The translations under genes and the position numbers were made by a program. Below are positions 1 to 5,872 of a DNA stretch of 6,695 bases, piece by piece. The stretch covers positions 1-6,695 of the forward strand of contig JAEEYS010000092.1 of assembly GCA_016288255.1 (NCBI GenBank), in the 5' to 3' direction. Positions within the stretch are counted from its first letter, which is position 1. Every line of letters starts with the position of its first letter. The notes beneath the pieces were generated by a model that saw only the letters and a program-made list of their open reading frames with translations, did no database searches and was not told where the DNA came from. Source of the DNA: Bacillota bacterium (GTDB lineage: Bacteria; Bacillota; Tb-RUG-66).

Positions 1-346
1 ATTGATCGATCACAAAAGAAAAAACAGTCTGGCAGATAATGATCGCCACGGTTGCTTTACCGGGTCCCAGTTTACTCATGGAAGCCGCTACCATATAAAT
101 AATGGCTACGTTCATAGCGCCTCCCAAAAGTGTATATTTCGGCGCTTTTAAAAGCATCGTAAAACTGCCGTCTTTTGCGAATTTGGGTATCAGCAGCATG
201 GCTGTGATCAGGATCGTTCCTATTATGTGCACGATAAAGGTGGTACGGGTAAGCCCTATGGATCTACTCAAAACACCGTTAAAAGACCCTTGTATCGCCA
301 TAAAAGCGCCTGCCATCCCCGCCAGGATCAAAGATAGAATATTCAT
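1..346 (-). CDS. YdcZ/DUF606 (DMT superfamily) membrane transporter-like protein, 3'-truncated by window edge
   Basis: The first 115 residues of a small integral membrane protein are present; the gene continues beyond the left edge. It begins MNILSLILAGMAGAFMAIQG. Hydrophobic segments lie at about residues 4-22, 36-53, 72-90 and 98-115, separated by short polar loops, so about four of the usual five or so helices are visible. The first helix with a Q-G-S-F-N motif, the LGGAMNV helix and the SKLGPGKAT loop before the next helix match the YdcZ/DUF606 family of the drug/metabolite transporter superfamily. The substrate is unknown for most members. The ATG at 346-344 is preceded by AAGGAG with normal spacing. 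It lies 71 bp after the methyltransferase gene on the same strand and could share its transcript. The start region sits inside a perfect inverted repeat (see the 330-378 entry). Family assignment is from recognition of the translated sequence, without a search. Confidence 0.85.
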   Translation of the reverse strand, partial: MNILSLILAGMAGAFMAIQGSFNGVLSRSIGLTRTTFIVHIIGTILITAMLLIPKFAKDGSFTMLLKAPKYTLLGGAMNVAIIYMVAASMSKLGPGKATVAIIICQTVFSFVIDQ

Positions 347-378
347 ATCGGTTCTCCTTTTTCCAATATTCTATCTTT
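330..378 (-). promoter_or_regulatory. 14-bp mRNA hairpin displaying the ydcZ-like ribosome binding site and start codon in its loop
   Basis: Positions 330-343 and 365-378 are perfectly complementary over 14 base pairs (GAATATT core, AT-rich with two GC pairs). In the minus-strand transcript the 5' arm lies just upstream of the ribosome binding site and the 3' arm is codons 2-6. The 21-nt loop (364-344) holds the AAGGAG sequence and ends exactly with the ATG. A weaker hairpin, ACGG-GGA-CCGT, abuts it at 389-379. Such a structure could expose or clamp the initiation site, or bind a regulator. The repeat is directly visible; the regulatory role is inference. Confidence 0.6.
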
Positions 379-417
379 ACGGTCCCCGTTTTTTTGCCTG
401 TCTATACCTGTTTTGTT

Positions 418-1182
418 TTATTTTTCCGCAACAAACTGGACACGAATATCTTCCGGCTTACAAGGATCCAGTGTCATAAAAGAATATACTGTCACATTTT
501 GGAATCCCGCTTTTCTTAAAAGCGCAGTGACTCGATCGGTACAAAAGATCTTCTGTTCATGTAATTCATCAAATCGTTCGTACAGCTCTCTCTCGTATTC
601 TTCTTCTGTTTTGACAGTGTCTTCTGTTTTAATGAAAAAAGTGATCTCTTCTCTGACAATATCCTCTTTTATGGTATTGTTCCAGATATAAGTAATGTCT
701 TCTTCATCCAAAACATACGTTTCGTTTCCCAAGAGGTCTTTTAATTTTTTTTCGGTCACCATATCAAACAAAAAACGACCGTTTTCTCTTAAATTTTCAT
801 GCGCGCAAGAAAATGTACGATACAATGTTTCTTCGCTAAGGCAATAATTCATTACATCACAAACACTTACGACACAGTCAAATTCTTTGATTTTGGGTAA
901 AAGAGCCATATCATAGCAAAAATATTGTACTTGGTTTGCGTAGTTCTTCGTTTTTTGTTCCGCCATCAAAAGCATCTCTTCCGACAAATCCACGCCCGCC
1001 ACATGATAACGGTGCTTTATCAGTTCTTCTGTCATCAATCCGCTACCGCAGCCCAATTCCAAAATATGTTTTGTATCCTTCGGAAAAAAGCGTTCCAAAT
1101 AAGAAAACCATTTTGGATAATCAAAATCTTCTTTCATGAGTTTGTCGTATACTTTGGCTAATTTTTCATAAAAACCGTTCAT
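418..1182 (-). CDS. yqeM: YqeM-like class I SAM-dependent methyltransferase
   Basis: This 254-residue cytoplasmic protein has the Rossmann methyltransferase core in its first half. Motif I is ELGCGSG at residues 42-48 (SAM glycine-rich loop), the acidic residue ending strand 2 is D65 in GVDLSEEM, D91-M92 fits the adenine-contacting position, and FDCVVSVCDVMNY at 101-113 is motif IV. The C-terminal half carries DEEDITYIWN (159-168) and YERFDELHEQ (201-210). These closely resemble Bacillus subtilis YqeM (DEDISYIW, YDRFDETHEQ), and the length is near the family's roughly 247 residues. The methyl acceptor is not known from the sequence. The ATG at 1182 follows a modest AAAGAGG. The gene lies just beyond the ddl terminator, so it probably has its own promoter, and the ydcZ-like gene follows 71 bp later. 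YqeM in Bacillus sits near ribosome-assembly genes; that context is absent here. Methyltransferase is near certain; the YqeM subfamily is likely. Confidence 0.88.
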   Translation of the reverse strand: MNGFYEKLAKVYDKLMKEDFDYPKWFSYLERFFPKDTKHILELGCGSGLMTEELIKHRYHVAGVDLSEEMLLMAEQKTKNYANQVQYFCYDMALLPKIKEFDCVVSVCDVMNYCLSEETLYRTFSCAHENLRENGRFLFDMVTEKKLKDLLGNETYVLDEEDITYIWNNTIKEDIVREEITFFIKTEDTVKTEEEYERELYERFDELHEQKIFCTDRVTALLRKAGFQNVTVYSFMTLDPCKPEDIRVQFVAEK

Positions 1183-1212
1183 TTTTCGTCCTCTTTACTT
1201 CACTGTTTTCTT

Positions 1213-1240
1213 CTTATCGAATGAACCAAACAAATGACAA
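1213..1240 (-). promoter_or_regulatory. Candidate promoter for the yqeM-like gene
   Basis: On the minus strand TTGTCA (1240-1235, five of six matches to TTGACA) is followed after 16 bases by GATAAG (1218-1213, four of six matches to TATAAT). The start codon lies 30 bases further on. The -35 box begins within the U-tract of the ddl terminator. A promoter is expected here because a terminator separates yqeM from ddl, but the match is only moderate. Confidence 0.35.
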
Positions 1241-1270
1241 AAAAGAAATGATACACTATCATTTCTTTTT
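1239..1270 (-). terminator. Rho-independent terminator of the ddl transcript, near-symmetrical
   Basis: Positions 1240-1253 and 1257-1270 form a perfect 14-bp stem with a 3-nt loop, beginning about 10 bases past the ddl stop codon. On the minus strand the stem ends in a run of six T (1244-1239), five of which pair with the A-run of the 5' arm, the usual form of an intrinsic terminator. The stem is AT-rich, with GC pairs only at 1245/1265 and 1250/1260, so strength is uncertain. Read on the plus strand it also ends in T5, so it is symmetrical, although no plus-strand gene points at it. Confidence 0.75.
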
Positions 1271-1280
1271 ATATACTTCT

Positions 1281-2414
1281 TTATTTTGATACTCTGTTTT
1301 TATTTTTATCTTTCCATTTAAAAAAACCCTGATCGATCAACTGATCCAGCAAGTCGGAATAAGAAACGCCGGAATAGTCCATCAGCTTCGGATACATACT
1401 GATACTGGTGAATCCGGGCATAGTATTGATTTCATTGATAAACAGCTCTCCCGACTCTTTATCTAAGAAAAAGTCAACGCGGGAAAGGCCGGAACCGTTG
1501 ATCGCCTTAAACGCTTTTTCCGCGATCCTTTTGATCTCTTTTACCTGCCCTGATTCCAAAGGCGCGGGGATCAAAAGTTTGGAATCATTATCTATGTATT
1601 TGGCTTCATAATCATAAAACTCTTTTGCCGGTAAGATCTCTCCCGGTTCCGATACCGTATACGTATCGTATCCTAAAACACTGACTTCGATTTCTCTGAC
1701 AGGTCGCCCTTCTTCCACCAAAATCCGTTTATCATAAATGGCTGCTTCTTTGATGCATTCTGCCAATTCACACATATTTTTTGCTTTGTTGATCCCTACC
1801 GAAGATCCCATATTGGCCGGTTTTACAAACACGGGATACGAAAGTTTGCTTTCGACCATTTCAATGATACTTTCCATATCGTTTTCAAATTCGTCTCTGG
1901 TGAAATAGCAATCGTCAACGACCGGAAGACCCTCTTCCCGGAATATGTTTTTTGCAACGATCTTATCCATTGCGGCCGAAGAAGCCAAAACACCGCATCC
2001 TACATAAGGCATGTTAAGCTGTTCAAACAAGCCTTGGATGGTGCCGTCTTCCCCGTTCGGTCCATGTAAAACAGGAAAGAAAATATCCGTATGATCCATT
2101 AAATATTTCAAATTTTGGTTTTCTGAGGAACAGACATCTTTTGCCGCGGCCCAATTGCCAAGTCCGTAGATCAGATAAGAAGGATCAATGGTTTCATAGA
2201 TATAACCCAACCGGTAAACTTCTTCTAAAACAGGCTCCTCTAAAAGATACCAAACGCCCGCTTTTGTAATACCGACTTTTATGATATTATATTTTTCTTT
2301 GTCCAAAGCAAGAATCACGGATTGGGCTGACTGAAGAGACACTTCGTGTTCTCCGGAAACACCGCCCATCAAAACACAAACATTTATTTTGTTCTGGTTC
2401 GTACTCTTTTCCAC
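1281..2414 (-). CDS. ddl: D-alanine--D-alanine ligase
   Basis: This 377-residue ATP-grasp enzyme joins two D-alanines with ATP in the cytoplasm, giving the dipeptide that ends the peptidoglycan stem. The N-terminal domain carries GGVSGEHEVSLQSA (residues 17-30), where E24 matches the substrate-binding Glu15 of E. coli DdlB. HGPNGEDGTIQG (117-128) and MDKIVAK (149-155) follow. ATP-grasp elements include FVKPANMGSSVG (196-207; S205 matches Ser150). In the omega loop FYDYEAKY (266-273), Y273 matches Tyr216, which favours D-Ala over D-lactate as second substrate, so this is not a VanA-type ligase. R312, D314, E328 and N330 match the catalytic Arg and Mg ligands. The start is GTG at 2414-2412, with AGGAGG seven bases upstream; its first base is the last of the upstream gene's stop codon (TAGTG). 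The length is closer to the DdlA-like forms (about 360 residues) than to DdlB. All key residues are present. Confidence 0.97.
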   Translation of the reverse strand: MEKSTNQNKINVCVLMGGVSGEHEVSLQSAQSVILALDKEKYNIIKVGITKAGVWYLLEEPVLEEVYRLGYIYETIDPSYLIYGLGNWAAAKDVCSSENQNLKYLMDHTDIFFPVLHGPNGEDGTIQGLFEQLNMPYVGCGVLASSAAMDKIVAKNIFREEGLPVVDDCYFTRDEFENDMESIIEMVESKLSYPVFVKPANMGSSVGINKAKNMCELAECIKEAAIYDKRILVEEGRPVREIEVSVLGYDTYTVSEPGEILPAKEFYDYEAKYIDNDSKLLIPAPLESGQVKEIKRIAEKAFKAINGSGLSRVDFFLDKESGELFINEINTMPGFTSISMYPKLMDYSGVSYSDLLDQLIDQGFFKWKDKNKNRVSK

Positions 2415-2427
2415 TAGAAAACCTCCT
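2412..2427 (-). promoter_or_regulatory. ddl ribosome binding site and one-base stop/start overlap (TAGTG)
   Basis: The stop codon TAG (2416-2414) of the upstream hydrolase gene shares its G with the GTG start of ddl (2414-2412). AGGAGG (2427-2422), inside the upstream coding region, is seven bases from GTG. This fixes the GTG as the ddl start and suggests translational coupling of the two proteins. Confidence 0.85.
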
Positions 2428-3208
2428 GTTTTAAAAATGTGTTGCAGTTTTGTCTGATTTTTTCTGTTACGTCTTCCAAAAAAAGATCCAAATCTTCTTC
2501 GATCAGGGTCTTTGCTTTTTGTAATATGGCAATTCCCTTCTCCTTATCCATCTCGTTGCCGAATTGGTACCGAATGGTGTAAGAAAACTTATCGATCAAA
2601 GATTCATATATGGTATCCAAATGATAACTTTCATCCACCAGACGATTGATCAACCCGGATAAGGATTGAAAAGCGTATCCTTCCGCAAAATGAAAATATT
2701 GATCGATCGGTCCGGTGCATTTTTTGATCATATCCTGCTTTTTCAAAATATCTCTGATCTCTTTCGACAAAGCAGGATGTCTTAGTATAGTCATGATCTC
2801 CGCTGCCATTTCTACAAAATTATGCGCTTTCCATATCCCGCCTCTTTCATCCAAACCGCAGCATTCCATGACCTCTTTTACCAAAGGAGCGCTTTTTTGA
2901 TATGCGTATCCTTTCTTATTTGCTCCTTCTATTCTTATTCTTTTTTCTGCGCTTTTATAGTTTACGTCGCCATAGTAGTCTAACCCTTTGGGATCCACTC
3001 CATGGGTCAAGAGCCCGTAATAAAAACAGCGTATTTCTTCATTTTCTTCATACTGTCTTCTTAAACTTTCTTCCGTATAAAAGCAATGCGCTGTTTGCCA
3101 TGACACTTTAGAAGACAGGCAATCGGGAAAAACACTGCCTAACAAATACGACTCTTCCTGCGTATTGAATAGTTTTTTCGCTACGTAAATATGCGTTAAC
3201 GGATACAT
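2414..3208 (-). CDS. Zinc-dependent phospholipase C-like protein (putative metal-dependent hydrolase)
   Basis: I place the start at the ATG at 3208, giving 264 residues beginning MYPLTHIYVAKKLF. An in-frame ATG at 3247 would add 13 residues, but that stretch is the ribosome binding site itself (AAAGGAGGG, 3223-3215), eight bases before the chosen ATG. There is no signal peptide or membrane segment, so it appears cytoplasmic. The candidate metal ligands are ordered as in the phospholipase C/S1-P1 nuclease fold: H6 (PLTH), D29 (GSVFPD), H41 (TAHCF), H69 and D72 (THGVD), then H129-x3-E133 (AHNFVE). The opening 'H, then LGSxFPD' pattern is typical of bacterial proteins annotated as zinc-dependent phospholipase C family. 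The substrate cannot be told from the sequence, and true secreted phospholipase activity is doubtful without a signal peptide. The C-terminal third is charged and helical. The stop codon overlaps the ddl start by one base. The fold is a medium-confidence assignment; the gene itself is certain. Confidence 0.8.
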   Translation of the reverse strand: MYPLTHIYVAKKLFNTQEESYLLGSVFPDCLSSKVSWQTAHCFYTEESLRRQYEENEEIRCFYYGLLTHGVDPKGLDYYGDVNYKSAEKRIRIEGANKKGYAYQKSAPLVKEVMECCGLDERGGIWKAHNFVEMAAEIMTILRHPALSKEIRDILKKQDMIKKCTGPIDQYFHFAEGYAFQSLSGLINRLVDESYHLDTIYESLIDKFSYTIRYQFGNEMDKEKGIAILQKAKTLIEEDLDLFLEDVTEKIRQNCNTFLKQEVF

Positions 3209-3435
3209 TGTTTTCCCTCCTTTGTCCATCTTGCAGTAGATTACCAAAAGGGCTTTTTGCCATTTGATTTCTGCATAATGAAATTTTATCGATTTTCTTT
3301 GGTCTATTTGATCTATTTTATGATCTTTTTTTAACGCTGCCTCCAGCTTAGGCTGTCAAAATCTCTGTGGACAGGCTGTTTTATAAAGTGTAGGTTTGTC
3401 ACTTCTTATTCCGCCTCGTCTTTAGCTTACCGCCA
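3209..3435 (-). other. 227-bp gap between thiI and the phospholipase-like gene; no gene seen
   Basis: No convincing coding region or known RNA family is visible here. On the minus strand TTGACA (3359-3354) is a perfect -35 box but has only weak -10 candidates 17-19 bases later, such as GTTAAA (3335-3330). Short overlapping stems occur at 3336-3347, 3344-3355 and 3353-3374. A near-perfect 9-bp tandem repeat (3301-3309, 3310-3318) adjoins an AT-rich stretch. No terminator follows thiI, so read-through into the next gene is possible, alone or with an internal promoter. Confidence 0.4.
3215..3224 (-). promoter_or_regulatory. Strong ribosome binding site that decides the start of the phospholipase-like gene
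   Basis: The minus strand reads CAAAGGAGGG here, ending six bases before the ATG at 3208. It lies inside the 13-codon extension from the upstream in-frame ATG at 3247, where it would be translated as K-G-G. This argues for initiation at 3208. Confidence 0.85.
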
Positions 3436-4596
3436 TTATGCACGGGTCACGATGTCGATGACTTCTGTCTTTTCTATCGCTTCATTGATCAAGCTATCCC
3501 AGTCTATTCCTTCTTCCGCTTTGACTGCGTCTAATAATTTCGGTCTTGTTTTCGGCTTTTTTGGCACAAAGATCGTACAGCAGTCTTCATAAGGCAAAAT
3601 AGAGGTTTCAAACGTTTCGATTTTTTTTGCGATCTGAATGATATCTACTTTATCAAACGCAATAAGCGGTCTTAAAACCGGCAAATGCACGGAAGCATTG
3701 GTCACGCCCAAAGCATCGATCGTTTGACTTGCCACCTGTCCTAAATTTTCTCCCGTTACCAGCGCTTTCCCTTCCAGTTCTTCCGCAAATTTTTCCGCGA
3801 TCCGCATCATCATACGCCGCATAATGATCGTTGTCATGTTTTCGGGGCAGTGTTCAATGATTTTTTTCTGCACATCCGTAAAATAAACGACCCGCAACTG
3901 AAATACGGGATTATATTTTCCCAAAGTTTTGACCAGATCGATCACCTTTTGTTTTGCTTTTTCCGAAGTAAAAGGCGGACTGTGAAAATACACAGGATAA
4001 ACATGGAGTCCTCTCCGCATAGCCATATAGCCGGCTACAGGGCTGTCGATCCCGCCGGATAATAAAAGAACGCCTTTTCCGCTGGTCCCCAAAGGCAGTC
4101 CACCCATTCCTTTGATTTCAGCAGAATAAAGGTAGGCTTCTTCTCTGATCTCCACATGAAGTAAAATATCCGGATGATGTACATCCACTTTCAAATCAGA
4201 AAAAGCATTTAACAAAAAATCGCCCAAATGCACATTGATCTCTCTGGAACTCATGGGAAAGGTTTTATCGGCCCTGCTGGCTTCCACTTTAAATGTTTTC
4301 GGACCGTCTTTTAAAAGCTTTTCAAATATCTGAAAAGCGGCTTTTTCGATTTCTTCTATCTTTTTGTCGCAGATCGTGACCGGGCAGACTCCGGAAATCC
4401 CGAATACACGGCTTAAAGCTTCTCCAATCTTTTCATCGTCTTTTTCATTATGAACGATGATCCGTCCTGTGTTGCGTTCCACTGTGACCCCTTCATAAGG
4501 TTTCAGCATTTCTTTTATATTAGAAACTAATTTTTTTTCAAAATAGCTTCGATTTTTTCCTTTTAAACCGATCTCACCATAGCGGATTAAAAACAT
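3436..4596 (-). CDS. thiI: tRNA 4-thiouridine synthase ThiI, short form without rhodanese domain
   Basis: This 386-residue cytoplasmic enzyme uses ATP to adenylate and thiolate uridine 8 of tRNA; some family members also supply sulfur for thiazole synthesis. The N-terminal ferredoxin-like region begins MFLIRYGEIGLKGKNR, a THUMP RNA-binding domain spans about residues 60-165, and the PP-loop ATPase carries SGGIDS at 180-185. YEDCCTIFVPKKPKTRP (336-352) contains C339/C340, the region of the conserved catalytic Cys (Cys344 in E. coli). It ends where the rhodanese domain of the 482-residue E. coli enzyme would begin, so the second catalytic cysteine is absent. This matches the B. subtilis type (about 400 residues), in which a dedicated desulfurase, NifZ, delivers sulfur. 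Such a desulfurase gene lies directly upstream: its stop (4602-4600) is three bases from this ATG, and the AGGAGG for thiI (4608-4603) lies at its 3' end. The pair is clearly one operon. Confidence 0.97.
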   Translation of the reverse strand: MFLIRYGEIGLKGKNRSYFEKKLVSNIKEMLKPYEGVTVERNTGRIIVHNEKDDEKIGEALSRVFGISGVCPVTICDKKIEEIEKAAFQIFEKLLKDGPKTFKVEASRADKTFPMSSREINVHLGDFLLNAFSDLKVDVHHPDILLHVEIREEAYLYSAEIKGMGGLPLGTSGKGVLLLSGGIDSPVAGYMAMRRGLHVYPVYFHSPPFTSEKAKQKVIDLVKTLGKYNPVFQLRVVYFTDVQKKIIEHCPENMTTIIMRRMMMRIAEKFAEELEGKALVTGENLGQVASQTIDALGVTNASVHLPVLRPLIAFDKVDIIQIAKKIETFETSILPYEDCCTIFVPKKPKTRPKLLDAVKAEEGIDWDSLINEAIEKTEVIDIVTRA

Positions 4597-4599
4597 ACC

Positions 4600-5757
4600 C
4601 TACCTCCTCTTGAATTTTCGCAGTATCTCTGTCTGTTTTTTTAAAGAAGCAACTGTATCATCTATTTCTTCCGTTGTGTTAAAAGGAGAAAAACTGAATC
4701 GGATCGCCCCTTCTATTTCTTCTTTTTGGCACCCCATGGCTTTCAGCACATGGCTTCCCGTAGATTTTCTGGAAGAGCAGGCGGAACCCGTCGAGACATA
4801 AATACCGTCTTCTTCCAAAGCGTGTAACAAGACTTCTCCCCTTACGCCCAAAAAAGAAATATTAAGGATATGAGGCGCCCCATCTTCCGTTTCCGGTCCG
4901 TTTATTTTGATATCTTTTATTTCTTCCTTCACTTGAGCCATCATATACCGCTTGATCTCAGCCATGTGAAGAGTAAAGTTTTCTTTGTTCTTTTCATAGA
5001 TTTCCACCGCTTTATAAAATCCGGCGATCCCCGGTACGTTTTCCGTACCGGACCGCAGTCCCATTTCTTGATTTCCGCCAAACACGGTAGGTTTGATATT
5101 GCTTCCTTTTTTGATATATAACGCGCCGATCCCTTTGGGCCCGCCGATTTTATGACCGCTCATGGAATAAGCGTCGATCCCCCACTTTTTGAGATCAAGC
5201 TCCGTTTTCATATAAGCCTGCACACCGTCACTGTGAAAGCAGATTTCCGAGTTTTTGGATCGGATGATCGCGTCAATATCCCGCAAAGGTGCTATGGTTC
5301 CCACTTCATTGTTCACATGCATGATACTGACAAAAATCGTGTCTTCGTCCAGAGCGTCTTTCAATTCTTCCAGGTTTATTTTGCCTTCCCCGTCTACAGA
5401 AAGATACTTTACCTGAAAGCCTTCTTCTTCCAAACTCTGGAAGGTATTCAAAACAGACGGATGTTCGATCCGGCTGGTGATGATCTTGTTGCCTCGTCTC
5501 ATTTTTCCGTATACCAGCCCCCGAATGGCAATATTGTTCGCCTCCGTTCCTCCGCTTGTAAAAATAACGGTGTTTTGCTCCGCGTGAAGGCTTTTTTCCA
5601 GCATTCTGCGCGCTTCCTTCAGCAAAGCGTCCGCTTTTGCGCCGATTTTGTGCATAGAGGAAGGATTTCCGTACATTTCTTTATAATATTTCATCATTTC
5701 GTCCACCACGGCGTCAAAAGGCTTGGTGGTGGCGCTGTTATCCAAATAGATGTTCAT
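4600..5757 (-). CDS. nifZ: Cysteine desulfurase, NifZ/IscS-like, dedicated to ThiI
   Basis: This 385-residue PLP enzyme removes sulfur from L-cysteine, giving alanine and an enzyme-bound persulfide. It begins MNIYLDNSATTKPF, typical of the family. TSGGTEANN (67-75) binds the PLP phosphate, H99 in the IEHP motif stacks on the cofactor, NNEVGT is at 149-154, and D177 and Q180 in HSDGVQ contact the pyridine ring. K203 in SGHKIGGPKG forms the Schiff base. The active-site Cys is C327 in STGSACSSRKS. Length matches the family. The position three bases upstream of a rhodanese-less thiI mirrors B. subtilis nifZ-thiI, so the main job is probably tRNA thiolation rather than general Fe-S assembly; no iscU, sufU or iscR gene is nearby. 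The ATG at 5757 follows AGAGG five bases upstream. It is divergent from the YkuD-fold gene, with 115 bp between starts. The desulfurase call is near certain; the symbol nifZ rests on context. Confidence 0.95.
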   Translation of the reverse strand: MNIYLDNSATTKPFDAVVDEMMKYYKEMYGNPSSMHKIGAKADALLKEARRMLEKSLHAEQNTVIFTSGGTEANNIAIRGLVYGKMRRGNKIITSRIEHPSVLNTFQSLEEEGFQVKYLSVDGEGKINLEELKDALDEDTIFVSIMHVNNEVGTIAPLRDIDAIIRSKNSEICFHSDGVQAYMKTELDLKKWGIDAYSMSGHKIGGPKGIGALYIKKGSNIKPTVFGGNQEMGLRSGTENVPGIAGFYKAVEIYEKNKENFTLHMAEIKRYMMAQVKEEIKDIKINGPETEDGAPHILNISFLGVRGEVLLHALEEDGIYVSTGSACSSRKSTGSHVLKAMGCQKEEIEGAIRFSFSPFNTTEEIDDTVASLKKQTEILRKFKRR

Positions 5758-5872
5758 ACTGACCTCTGTTTTCTATGATTAAAATAGGGATGATTCTCAT
5801 CTAATCGATATTCCTTCTTTTTGATATATTCCCATCATCTTTGCATACAATTTTAATAATGGAGGTGAAAGG
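5758..5872. promoter_or_regulatory. Divergent promoter region between nifZ-thiI and the YkuD-fold gene
   Basis: Both flanking genes must start here. On the plus strand TTGATA (5821-5826) and TACAAT (5846-5851) are 19 bases apart, a little long. On the minus strand TTGTAT (5850-5845) and TATATC (5828-5823) are 16 apart. These candidates overlap, so the -35 box of one coincides with the -10 of the other. A small hairpin GATGA-TTC-TCATC lies at about 5789-5801. GGAGGTGA (5861-5868) is the plus-strand ribosome binding site. A promoter region is expected from gene orientation; the specific boxes are weak. Confidence 0.4.

Noticed and set aside
379..396. Plus-strand terminator (ACGG-TCC-CCGT followed by seven T)
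   Set aside because: The stem is only four pairs, and no plus-strand gene ends here; on the minus strand, where the genes lie, it is not followed by T.
102..479. Plus-strand open frame of 125 codons at the left end
   Set aside because: It lies opposite the YdcZ-like gene, whose minus-strand translation gives regular membrane helices and has a good ribosome binding site.
1281..2414. Possible VanA/VanB-type D-Ala-D-Lac ligase giving vancomycin resistance
   Set aside because: The omega loop has EAKY with Tyr at the selectivity position, typical of D-Ala-D-Ala ligases, and there is no vanH or vanX neighbour.
3209..3247. N-terminal extension of the phospholipase-like protein from the ATG at 3247
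   Set aside because: The extension covers the strong AAAGGAGGG ribosome binding site, and the ATG at 3247 has no ribosome binding site of its own that I can see. Family members start near the MYPLTH sequence.
5152..5778. Long plus-strand open frame of 208 codons opposite the cysteine desulfurase gene
   Set aside because: It lies wholly opposite a clearly conserved gene, has no recognisable domain, and its composition reflects the reverse complement of the real coding strand.
5785..5810. Possible Fur box upstream of nifZ (ATGAGAATCAT on the minus strand)
   Set aside because: The central 11 bases match the Fur consensus at 10 positions, but none of the four outer bases on either side match, and the 7-1-7 symmetry fails in one half.
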